A stretch of DNA of 64,000 bases from assembly GCA_963575745.1 (NCBI GenBank), contig CAUYUJ010017644.1:77501-141500 (forward strand), given 5' to 3'. Below, one piece after another: positions 9,581 to 19,810 of this stretch; within the stretch, counting starts at the first letter, position 1, and every line of letters starts with the position of its first letter. This stretch comes from Prorocentrum cordatum (Eukaryota > Sar > Dinophyceae > Prorocentrales > Prorocentraceae). The notes below the pieces were generated by a model that saw only the letters and a list, made by a program, of their open reading frames with translations, was not told where the DNA came from and did not search any database. Made by a program: the position numbers and the translations under genes.

Positions 9581-12500
9581 CTACCCCAAACCCCTGACTG
9601 ACGCAGAAGCGTCCATTTGCAGAATCCTACGAAGGAAACCTTGCGCTGTGAATTTGTGTTTGTGGCCATCAAAGGCAGCCAACTGGCCAGACCTCAACAA
9701 GGCAAAGAGATTCCCCGCTTTCTCGTTTGCCTTTAAGGCTGCCCAGCCCTCAGTGTGCAGCTTCCACTTGCACCCTGGAGTATTGTCCACGGCTAGCTGT
9801 AGGAACTTACAGAAAGAGGCCTGGTGTACTAAGAAGCCTGGGCTGATATACACTGCCCTAGGGATGCGGCCACAGGAAGTAAACTTGGCAGCCACCCCCT
9901 GCTCCCCACCAGATGTCAGCAGCATTGGAGAAATCTGGTAGGCACCCCGCAGCGCCGAAACAACACTAATACATGCATCTACATTGCCGGGCGTCCGCAC
10001 AACAAAGCACTCTGAGTCATGTTTTGACCCGATCGTCATGCCATTGCCCGCAATTGCGCGCGCCACTGCCGCTCCGCGGCAATTCATTTCTACAAAAACG
10101 CGCTTGCCTTGAAGACGCTGGAGGACGGATTTCCCCGACACGCCCCTCAGAGCAGCTTGCACGCGCGTTGCTTTCCTCTGCCGGGCCTGGTGGTCTTTCA
10201 CGCGTTTCTTCTGCTTTGCGGCCAGGGCATCTTGGAGGCCTGGGGCCACTTCATGCTCGAGCAGAGTATTCTCTCCTAGAGCATCAATCTTCTTCTCCAG
10301 ATATTTGTTTTTCTGGAAAGCAAGCTCCTTATCATGGGTGTGGCACCACTCGGCACCGCGCTCGATCTCACTGAAGACCGTGGCCGAACAACCAGCTATA
10401 TGAGCGCTTCTCCGACGTTTCCTAATGAACTGGGCTTCCGAACCAGCCGAAGCAGCTAGCTTACGCTTGACACCGAAATCAGCCCGACGGCATTCGGGGT
10501 CCTTGCAATGATGGCGCACTCCACTGTAAACAGTTTTGAAGATGTCAATGCTTCTGGGAATCAGCTTGCTGTGATCGTGCTGCGGTAAATCCAAACAGAG
10601 TTTGACTGCCATTTCCTCGGTGTCCTGCAGCATGTGCAAACGCTGAGATGATACATACATGGTCGTTTTTGAGAAGCTCTGCTCAACGCCAGAGGTGGAA
10701 GCACAGAAACAAGCGTAACCAGCCAAGGCCGCAGAGAGGACATCGGTGGGGTGGTGCTTTATCATCCATGGCTTCGTCATCTGCTCTAAGACTCCTTTCC
10801 ACAGCGTGATGTTGTCGGAGCCTCCTCCGCTGGAACGGGCGTGGACTCGCGGAAACATGTCCTGCCATTGAGCCTTAAGTTTGGCCGCGTCCAGTTGGAG
10901 GCTCCGTGCGATTCTGGCAATGTGTGGGCCAGGGTTGTTGTGCATGGCGCTGTTGGCATCGAATATCCTGAAAGCCTTATTGGTTGAATCCACTAGACTG
11001 GTACGTTGTATTGCCCCCTGCCCCTTCCCCTCCCCGGGCCCGCTCCCGACGTCGAAATATGACGCACGTCAGAAAACACGAAAACAAAAAACAAGAAATC
11101 TTCAACATACCATCCAGTTTACTCAACCCGGTGCCTGTCCGATCTCCCAGCTTGGGAATTCAGAGTCCAATGCAGCTCGCGCCAGAATGATCCACGAACG
11201 CATTCTGCCAATACATTTCTCGACCACCTCCTCCGCGACCCCGTCCTCGCTGCCAATGGAGTACATGACGCCACCGACGTTCCAGATGACGGGCTCCCGT
11301 AGCAGTCCCAGCATCACTTTTGTATATCCGAAAACCGAGAGGCATTGATTGCCATGAAAAAGCGCCGTGATAGCATTATTGAAGGAATTGATCTCCCTGT
11401 TGATGATGGCAGGGTCAACTCCCTCCTGGTCCATCAGGCGTGTGAGGGCCAGGGCTTGGTCGCTGGCGTCTGCCAACATTGCTGCCATCAGACATCTCTC
11501 TGTGTTCACCCATTGCAGCCACGCTTTGGCCCGTTCGGCCGTGTTGGCCTTGTCCACCAAAGAAAGGGCTGTGCGAATCGTGGCGTGAATGTGTAAGCAT
11601 GTCCGCCCTAATGGCCTTGCGAAGCTTTCAAAACGGTGTTTCGCTGCTTTCATATTCGTGCATGCCGACCTCACAACACTGTTCTGACTTGCCTTTACAA
11701 ATTTTCTAAAAACGCGTCTGGCATCTAGGCTGTTTTGGATAATCCTGGCCATTGAGCCTCGCCCCTGGGACATCATAAGGGCCACGTCCTTGATGAAATC
11801 GTCGGCCGCCCATGGGCGACTCACAATTCTCCTGGACGCGTGGGCTTTGTCCTTGATGACCCACTGTAGGTTGGGTGTCAGAATGCTGTGTGATTGGCTC
11901 AATGCCCTCGTCCTCATCATTTCTGCACCCAGCACCTCGTCTCCAGCGGAATCGATCGCAACGCACAAAATAGAGCGTCGCAAATGATCGTACAGGGAAG
12001 TGTTTAGCTTGGTGAGGTCCCACGCCTGCTCGACAATCTGAGGCTGGTGGAAGGCCGTGCAAATCCAGCGCATGATGCGATCAGTCGCCGCACAGATGGC
12101 ACTCGCGCCAGTGCCAAAATCCTTCTCCATGCCTAGAGTGCCAGAATGAATATGTAAAGAGGCGCTCACAGCCTTGAATCTGATGTGCAAGCGCCCTGCG
12201 CGCTCATCCCGCATCAGAGCGATGTATTTAGCACCTTTAATCGCCGCGCGATTCTGCTCTTTGATAGCTTCCAGCAGGCACCACGCAATTTTTCGGCCAG
12301 GCTTGCCTAACTTCGCGAACGATTCTCCCTCGGCCACTCTTTTGGCAATATCCTGGAACTCGTTGGTTTCTAGAGCGGGCTTCGACAGATACTCGGCAGT
12401 CGCAGACTTATGTGCACTTGAAGCCTCATGCCTCACGAAGTGGCACAACTGCAAAGCGCCTGCAGATTGAATGGCGTACGTCCCAAAAGATCCTGGCAAC

Positions 12501-12667
12501 CCACTTGCGTGGCAACACTTGCATCCAACACCAAGCCCTTGCTTCCACCTGCTGTCCAACCAACTTCCTTTTGATGCGTCCCCCGGCACCAGCAGAAACT
12601 GTTTGGCCCACCGCGGGTGCAACCGCCGCCATCGAGTTACGGCGACTGGGTCATGCCCCTGACCCAT
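9581..12667 (-). CDS. hAT-like transposase, two exons
   Basis: Exon 1 runs 12667 to 11135 (511 codons); exon 2 runs 11017 to 9581. The intron 11018-11134 (117 bp) is of GC-AG type (cag|GCACCG to gcag|GGG) and its removal keeps phase, giving 989 aa. The N-terminal region has a Cys/His cluster (CKCCHASG, then HFVRHEASSAHKS) resembling a BED/TTF-type zinc finger. Exon 2 contains CASTSGVEQSFSK followed by an SSQRLHML stretch, which matches the hAT C-terminal dimerisation signature. A further ~300 residues, basic in the middle, follow the usual hAT end. The start ATG at 12667 lies 18 bp after one of the CGAANCA hairpins. I infer it is the enzyme mobilising the element, but I have not located a full catalytic triad. 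Confidence 0.7.
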
Positions 12668-12700
12668 GGTTGCTGAAGCCGGCCAGCCGAAGCAGCTGGC

Positions 12701-13075
12701 CAGCCTTTAGGGCCAAAACGGCAATGGAACGGACGGCGAGGAGTGCGAGGAGGCAGGAGTAGGGACGCTGCAGGCTTCGAAGGAAGAAAGAAGATTAGGG
12801 GGAGGGGGAGTCGCAGAAAGAAAGAGGAGGCAGGGGTGAGGTGGAGGATGAGGTCGAGTGGGGAGTTGGAGGATGAGGTACACGGGCCTCCACGCAACAG
12901 GAGGAGGGAATGGGGGGGAGGAGCAGCACGGGAAGGGGGATATATGAGTTCCAGGAAGCAGAGCCCACATACTTCAATGTTCGTGCATCCTCATCCTTCT
13001 CCTCCTTCCCCTCCCTTCCTGCCTCCTCATTGTCATCCTCCTTCTCCTCGCTGCCAGAGGCTCAATTTCAATTGG
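12701..13075. other. Intergenic within transposon
   Basis: Upstream of the transposase gene and downstream of the methyltransferase gene. Purine-rich then CTC-rich; nothing recognised. Confidence 0.5.
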
Positions 13076-13285
13076 ATGCCTGAACCGACTTGGATCCGAA
13101 AACAACCCACGGAGCAAACGCTGGTCTGGCTGCCAAAGCCCCGTGGACGTGACTATGGTAGCCTAGATTCAATGGTAGCGGGAGCCGCATTTTGGTTACT
13201 CTGTTTCTTCACTATAGGCTTGGTCCACAAATACGCCCGCGACAGCGCGAGAAAGCTGATAAAAAAGCCGAACGCAGCTAAATAA
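13076..13285 (+). CDS. Possible small single-pass membrane protein
   Basis: 69 codons from ATG at 13076. Residues about 36-51 form a hydrophobic helix (GAAFWLLCFFTIGLVH), followed by a strongly basic tail ending KKPNAAK. It is the only plausible plus-strand coding stretch in the transposon. Against it: it is short, on the opposite strand to all other cargo genes, and has no recognised homologue. The second assembled copy (from 26448) keeps the frame with a Trp-to-Gly change in the helix. Confidence 0.25.
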   Translation: MPEPTWIRKQPTEQTLVWLPKPRGRDYGSLDSMVAGAAFWLLCFFTIGLVHKYARDSARKLIKKPNAAK

Positions 13286-13363
13286 CAGCAGCAAGGACCT
13301 ACCAGGATCAGACACTTCTGATTCAAAGCCGAAGCAGCTTAGCACGTCCACGGCGACTACCTC

Positions 13364-14607
13364 TTACACGCAATGAGACATGATTGGGAATTGTGGCTTC
13401 TCCTTCGTGAGACCAGCGCTCCAAAGCGCCTCCTGCAGCACGCAGCCAGCCATGTTCGGGGACAGAGAGTTGCCAACCATCATGCCGACCTGGCGCGGCG
13501 TGATTTTGAGTTCCTCGTAGGGGACGTCTGTTGGCGCGAAGCCCTGGGCCTAGGGCGGCTAAGGACATACTACCAATGCCCCGTGGTGGCCGACCAAGCC
13601 TGTGCTCAGTTCAGCGTCGTCGCTGAGCTCCACAACGCTTGGTCGGCTTTCCCTGGGCAGTGGGGGTAGTCCCGTAGCAGCGGTGCCTTCAAGAGCTCTC
13701 GCGTGGTGAAGCGGCGTCCGTACGTGCTGATCCACGGTCCGCCGCACCCGCCGCGCACCCGGGTGATCGTCTTGCATTCGTCCACCCCGTAAACCTGAAA
13801 CTTCTCCCCTGCGTCGATGTCCACCGCGACAGGGGTGGTCCGTGGATCGATGCCGTTCTGGTGGCACTCCGAGTAGGCCTTGGCGCAGCGTTTCTTGCCC
13901 ATCGCGTTCTTGGGCAGGCGACCGGGCACGTCCTGCTGGGTCTTGGAGTCCATGATGGTTTTCAGTGAGACGGCCTTGTGGGCCTCGGGCCACTGGAATT
14001 TACATTTGATGGAGTCGTTGCGGATTGCAACAATGATCAGGCGCCGACGGTCTTGCGGGAGGCCGCAAGTATTGGCATTGATCACCTTGTCATACACCGC
14101 GCACCCGCTTTCACGGATGTGCTTGATGAGCCCCCGGAACACCGGGCGGAATTTTACATGTGTCAGGGCAAACACATTCTCGAACAGGACGAGCCGCGGC
14201 TTCTTCTCGCGAATGTAACGGAGGGCCTTGCCCATGAGTTTCCCCGTCTGGTGGGGGCCATCGGCGCCAGACTGTTTGCCATTAGCTGAAAAATCTTGGC
14301 ATGGTGGCGTGAAGACGTAGACGTCCACGTACGGCTTATCATTGATGGGCACGTCCATAATGTCAGTGTAGATGTGCTTCGGCTCGTGCCGCTCCAGCAG
14401 CTTGTGGCACTTCTTGTGGGTGTCCGAAACAAACAGCACCGAGAAATCGATGTTCAATCGTAACATGGCGATCGCGGCGCCATCCATGCCAGAGAAATCA
14501 GACCCGAACTTGATCTTCTTCAGGCACCTGGGACGACGCTTTGCCTGTGGCGTGGCCCCAGCCTTTTTCGTCGCTGCCGTGGACTTGGGCGTCGCCGAGC
14601 GGCCCAT
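13364..14607 (-). CDS. C5 cytosine-specific DNA methyltransferase, two exons
   Basis: Transfers a methyl group from S-adenosylmethionine to carbon 5 of cytosine. Exon 1 is 14607 to 13687 (307 codons); exon 2 is 13549 to 13364. Intron 13550-13686 (137 bp) is GC-AG with AGGC at both borders; splicing gives ELLKAQGFAPTD and a 368-aa protein. Motifs in order: I FGSDFSGMDGAA, IV TPPCQDFSANGK with the catalytic Cys, VI LFENV, VIII QDRRRLIIVAIR, X MMVGNSLSPNM. The target-recognition region between VIII and X is short and there are no extra chromatin domains. I start at the Met of MGRSATPKS after a CGAANCA hairpin (14652-14664); an upstream in-frame Met at 14649 is possible. It resembles compact DNMT2/bacterial-size enzymes, not DNMT1. 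Confidence 0.92.
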
Positions 14608-14759
14608 CTCGCGGCACCAGGCTGCAGCAATGCGTAAGTGCAGTCGCAATCAGCCGAAGCAGCTGAAAATATTCATTGAGCCCAAACGGTGCGCAAAAAA
14701 AATGAATACCGAAGCATTCACCGAGCCGCCCGTGTAGATACGCGCGTGCGTGCGTCGCC

Positions 14760-15262
14760 AGAATCAAGGACGGCACCGAGTGGCGTAAGGAGCTGGATGG
14801 GCACCTCCGGGGCCTTACGCCACTCGGATACATCCAGCTCCTTACGCCACTCGGTGCCGCCCTTGATCCTGGCCAGCGGCTCGGATTCACGGTCGGCACC
14901 GAGTGGCGTAAGGCCCCGGAGGTGCCCATCCAGCTCCTTACGCCACTCGGTGCCGTCCTTGATTATGGCCAGCGGCTCGGATTCAAGGTCGGCACCGAGT
15001 GGCGCAAGGCCCGGAGGTGCCCATCCAGCTCCTTACGCCACTCGGTGCCGTCCTTGATTCTGGCCAGCCGCTCGGATTCAAGGTCGGCACCGAGTGGCGT
15101 AAGGCCCCGGAGGTGCGTATCCAGCTCCTTACGCCACTCGGTGTCGTCCTTGATTCTGGCCAGCCGCTCGGATTCAAGGTCGGCACCGAGCGGCGTAAGG
15201 AGCTGGATGTGCCCATCCAGCTCCTTGCGCCGCTCGGTGCCGACCTTGAATTCCGTCGGCAG
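14760..15262. repeat. 96-bp tandem array of inverted-repeat units
   Basis: The block gtcggcaccgagtggcgtaa begins at 14892, 14988, 15083 and 15179, with a partial unit before. Within each unit it is answered by its reverse complement (ccttacgccactcggtgcc), so every unit can form a hairpin of about 20 bp and neighbouring units can also pair. The period is about 32 codons and frames on both strands remain open with TEWRKELDGHL-type repeats. I regard it as structural rather than coding. The second assembled copy (28079-28581) differs by several indels. Confidence 0.85.
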
Positions 15263-15428
15263 CCTGACATTGGGAGATAGGACCAATGGCCTCGTGAGAC
15301 ACTGGCGAAACAAACCACTCCTTCAACCTGAAGCTCGATGCTCTACACCGCGCGTGCAGAGTGGATGCCACTTAGATAGCCACCGCCCTTGTATGACGCC
15401 CCCGCTTTGGCCAGGATGGCTTTCAAGT

Positions 15429-15655
15429 CTGAGGGAGGCGTAAGGAGCTGGATGCCATCCAGCTGCATGTGCCGCTCAAGGCCGCCCTTGAGTGGCACAG
15501 TGCAGCATTCCAGAGCTGGATGTGAGCTGGATGTTCAGGTCGACCCTGAACATCCAGCTCACATCCAGATCTGGAACGCTGCACTGTGCCACTCAAGGGC
15601 GGCCTTGAGCGGCACATGCAGCTGGATGGCATCCAGCTCCTTACGCCTCCCTCAG
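15429..15655. repeat. 227-bp near-perfect palindrome
   Basis: Each arm is about 111 bp and the two are reverse complements with only two or three mismatches, centred near ggtcgacc at about 15538-15545. It begins ctgagggaggcgtaaggagc, and shares the ggcgtaaggagctggatg word with the adjacent 96-bp array. Because it is palindromic, the same peptide is readable on both strands. Such sequences are normally unstable, so its retention is notable. Confidence 0.92.
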
Positions 15656-16370
15656 AAATGTTGGCGTATTCATGGATGTCAATCGGTTTCCAAACTAGTG
15701 CGCTACCTGGGACGTCCCTGGACCAGCGCTCGGACACGCCCAAGAATTCAAACAATCATGTTGGCTCAAGCCTGGGTCCCCGTAGCAACTGTTGAGGCCA
15801 GCGATCGGAGAAAGGAGGATCGGAGGCAGGAGAGGACGAGGAGGATGAGGTTTCGAGATTACTGTCCGGGGTCCGAGAGAGCCTAGCGGATATCCTCGCT
15901 TGATCGCGCCACGGAGGTGCGCTAACATGTTTGGGTGGGGGCAGTGCTTAAATCGCCCCTGGGATCCATCAGCCCTCTCAGCTGGGACGAGAAGGGGGAG
16001 GGAGGAGGTGCACCCCTGAGGAACGAGGATCAAACCACAGGCAAATGACACGTTCCTGTGTTTTCGTTTCGCACTTGACAGGCTTTCGAAAAGGAAGATG
16101 TTGAGAAAGATGATCACTTTTGTAACCTCAGCCGCAGTAGACGTCGAGGTGCATGCGCCAGCCGAATCAGCTAAGAGCTGAAATGCAGCAAACGCCTTGG
16201 TGGAACAACCAATCCCGATGTTGTACCAAGGAGCGCGCAACCTACTACTACGAGTCTACCTAGATACCTGCGTGCTGTGGCGTGTGTGTGTGTGTGTATG
16301 TGTGTGTGTGTGTGCGTGTGAACGTTTCTATCTAGATCCTGACAGTGAGCCGAAACAGCTTAGTCAGGAT
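15656..16370. other. Intergenic within transposon; TG microsatellite
   Basis: Contains two CGAANCA hairpins (16160, 16348) and a (TG)n tract at about 16279-16320. The hairpin at 16348 is enlarged by an outer 8-bp stem (atcctgac with gtcaggat). The open minus frame 15695-16240 has no recognisable domain and is not called. Confidence 0.6.
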
Positions 16371-16376
16371 GTGCAC

Positions 16377-19300
16377 TCACGCGTCTGGGTCCCACACTTC
16401 ACCGTCCTCGTCATCATTTGGAAGTTCTTCCGACGGCACATCTTCCCCGTCCGGCTCCGCCGGCTCCTCCTCCTCCAGCGGCTTCACAGCCGGCTTCGCT
16501 TTCGGCTTTCCCTTGGCTCGCTTCTTGGCCTTCGTATCCGTCGGCGGTGGTGGCTTGGCCGCGGCCTCACACCCCATGGCCTTCGCGTAGGCGGGGACGT
16601 ACATCTTGCTCTCGGGGTTCTTCATGTCGTCCATGAGCTCGGCCCTCAGCTTCTTCAAAAGCTCATCGGCATGGAACTCGTTGAAGGCAATGCCCACGTA
16701 GCCCAACCTGTTGATCAGGCACTGGTAGGCAAACTTCCCATCCATTGGGGTCATATCATATCGATGACGAGTTTGGCAAATAATGTATGGATCAGTTCTG
16801 AGTACCAAGTATTCGGCATTCCATGGAGCGTGCAGGGGCCCATGGTCGCGTCCGTGCGACGCTCCGCTGCCTGCACAGCCAAATCCATTAATTGCGATGG
16901 CAAGCCGCCATGCCATCAGAGTCAGCCGAACGGCGAGCTCGTGACCCCTATGGCATGGCGGTGCCAATGCAGCTAATTGATTTGGCAGTTGCTGCCTTGT
17001 CAGTGCCCTCCCCGTCGTCGGCCCCCTTGGCCTTGCCACCCACGCGAATGATGTTGCGCTTGCCCAGCAGCTCCTTCTTGACTTTCCATGAGATCTGCCA
17101 CTCCCTGCTGTAGTCAGGCTTGGTGATCCCGACGATGGTGTCGCCCGCCGTCGTCCCTGGGAAGTGTTTGCGAGCACGCTCAGGGAGGCAGATCTTGCTT
17201 GACGAAACCATGTGCGCCCACTCCGTTTGGCGGACGGAGCCTGTCGAGCTCTTGTTGCGAAGGCGCCGTTCCTTGAGGCTCTCCTCTGTGTACACGAGCT
17301 GCAAGATGGAACTGGTGACGCTCCCCTTCTCGTCATCCTGGTCATCCTCTTCTTCGTCTTCGTCCTCGTCGTCGTCCTCCTTCTTCTTCTTCTGCTGCTC
17401 CTTGGACGTATTCTCCTTCCATGGTGCTATGAGCTTGTTGCTGTTACCTTTCCGACCGCCATCCATGATGATCGCAACCTCGCCGTTTCGAATGTGCCCC
17501 AGTCCGCCTGGCGGCGCACGGGCCTTGAGCACGGCGCGGACGATCTTCGTGTAGATAGGCTCCCGCAGCGACGGAATGCGAAGCTCGGGCCTATGCTCGC
17601 TTTCACCGTGCCCCTTGACGTCGAAGTAGTACAGGACGAGGCCCACCGGGTCGCCCCGAATCTCGTTCAGCTTGGAGTCCTTGAGGGCGTTCTCCAGCTC
17701 GGCGCCCGTCTTAGGTTCAGGGATCAGTTCGACGCACGTGCTTAACAGCTTGTTCGCGTACTTGACCCACTGCTCTTGCTCGGACTCGGGCAAGCTCTCG
17801 AAGCCTGAAGGAGCCGCCTCTGGTTTTGCGGTCTCTGTGGCGGTGGCCGAAGCAGCCGTGCCCCCCCCGGCGCTGCCCTGGGCGCAGTCGATGGCGACGC
17901 TCATCTCCTTTGCCAGCTCCACTTTGATCTCGTTGAGCTTCTCTTGGACAGAGTCGTACTCAAGGAACTCGTTAATCTTATGTTTCGACCGAACTGCATC
18001 TTTGTAGCGCATGTCCCAGTTCACGGTGTAGATGAAGTCCTCCAGGATGTCGGCAATTTTGTTCAGGCCCTCGGACCGCCAAACCACAAGCCACGTGGTG
18101 TCCGCAACTTCTCCAGGGTAGGCAGACATCTTGGCCCGCACGCTCCCGAAGTCCTCAAACACCTCCTGCAATTTATGGACCTGCTCGACCTTCAGGCCCA
18201 GGGTGGGAAGCCACGTGTAAAGGCAATACTGCTTCATGTCGAACTTGAGGTTCAGAACCTCAATGTAGGACGTTCGGTAGTCCTTCATCTTCTTGCCTGA
18301 CAAATCCCCGAGCGTGATGAGCTCCATCCTCCACAGATCTGTGATGCCCCAGACCGCCCACGAGATATACACTGGGCTCCGAGCCCGATCCACGAGAGCT
18401 TGGAGCGCAGCGATCGTCTTGAAGGGGCATTCGCCGAGCATTTTTTCCTCTGCCCACTCCAGCCAGTGCCTGGCCGTCTCCTGGGACAAGACACGCTCGA
18501 ACACCGTCGCAGCGCTGTCAATGAAGCTGTCGCTGATGGTGATCTTGTTAGCGGCGCCGGCGAACGTGATCTTCGCGTTGTACATTTTTGCAAGCACCAG
18601 CGAGCTAATGGACTTCTGCAGCTCCCTTTCCTTGGCGGCCTTGAACCCCATGATGTCGTACACCCACTGCCTGCATGACATGTGGGACACCACCCCCGCC
18701 TCGATGAGGCGTTGCCTCAGGTTCTGTGAGCGCCAGAACCTTTCCTCCCCTTCAGGAACGACCTCAAATTGGAAGGGGGCCGTGAGTAAGACCTTCCGCC
18801 AGCGCATGCGGATCTTTTCGTCCACGCCCTCCTGGATCGCCTTGGCAATGGAGAACAAGACAGCGAAGACAGGTTCGGGCGATGAAAGTCGCATCATCGC
18901 GCCCTTGTGGCTCAGGACGTCTGTGTTTGCTGAGTCCACGCACACCGCGACATTGAACTCCAGCCTGTTGGGTGGGTCGTCGTGCTTGTAACTGAAGCGC
19001 TGGAGTTCGGCAATTTGTCCATGGTTTATTGGAACTCTGTGGTTCACCAACCAAGTAAAACTTTGCCATAGAAAATTTCCGCCACAGAGGTAGAAGTGAT
19101 CAGTGGAGTTGGTCTCTGGAGGGGTGCTGAGGACGTTGTTGAACTCTTCCTGGCTGAACGGCGCTTGCATGCCGCCGTCACCGATCCTGAGGGGCTCCAT
19201 GTCCATCACGCCCGCGAAGATGGCGTCTTTGTTGATCGTCTCCAAGGCGTCGTGGACCTGGGCCAAGACCTTAACGCACATGTTGTCATCCTGGAGCTTC

Positions 19301-19419
19301 TGATCCGCGCTCTTCTGCGCGGCATCAACCTGCGCATCGGGGGTCTTTGCCTTCAATTGGCGTCTGGGAGCCTTCACGGAGGAGCCCGGAGAAGACTTAG
19401 GCGGCGGGCGCTTGCCCAT
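16377..19419 (-). CDS. Unrecognised ~970-aa protein, two exons; frameshifted in this copy
   Basis: Starts MGKRPPPKSS at 19419, directly downstream of a CGAANCA hairpin (19420-19432). Exon 1 runs to 16996 (808 codons); GC-AG intron 16871-16995 is removed; exon 2 runs 16870 to 16377. Splicing joins GEGTDK to AAERRTDATMG in phase. The centre has conserved-looking blocks (HFYLCGGNFLWQSF, AVCVDSANTDVLSHKGAMM), then an acidic run (DDDEDEDEEEDDQDDE) and an acidic C-terminus ending EVWDPDA. I recognise no enzyme family. Here a 5-bp tandem duplication (atatc, about 16757-16761) plus a nearby substitution breaks exon 2; the other assembled copy (29696-32733) is intact. The pale-to-acidic layout suggests a nuclear protein, by inference. 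Confidence 0.7.
16879..16985. repeat. Foldback sequence forming most of an intron
   Basis: Arms of about 34 bp (ccaaatccattaattgcgat onward; mirrored at the right) enclose a loop of about 37 nt. It sits inside the 125-bp GC-AG intron 16871-16995 whose borders repeat AGGCAGC. An intron that is mostly an inverted-repeat element fits the introner-type origin proposed for dinoflagellate introns. Confidence 0.75.
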
Positions 19420-19810
19420 GGCCGAAACAGCCAGCAGCGCAGGTACGAGGTAGACGGCAAAGGCCGAAACAGCTTGAGCCAGTAAAACCTGTTTGAAAAC
19501 ATGAGGTGGAAAGGAATGGAACGGAGGCAGTCTGATCTGGGGTCTCTGGGCGCAGTCCAAGCAGAGAAACACCGTTTGACAATCATGCCCTTGGCCGCTA
19601 CTTTTATTGGCAGTGCTACTACTTCTGTTATTCATACGGCGATTGTACCTTTGCTAATCCGCGTGAGACTTCCTCACAACTTACCCCCAGGTTTGTCGAA
19701 CCGTGCTAGGCTAGTTGCTAGTGGTGTTGATGGCATGAATGGCGAGGTGGGGCTGATCGGATGACGAAGACGGATTGGGTTGGCGCGATCATTCCAGTAG
19801 CGTGGCCGAG

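Noticed and set aside
14760-15655. Repeat arrays considered as a CRISPR array
   Set aside because: Units are contiguous or palindromic with no unique spacers, and the DNA is eukaryotic; no cas genes.
15695-16240. 181-codon minus frame in the transposon
   Set aside because: No domain, overlaps other frames, and lies in a stretch without coding character.
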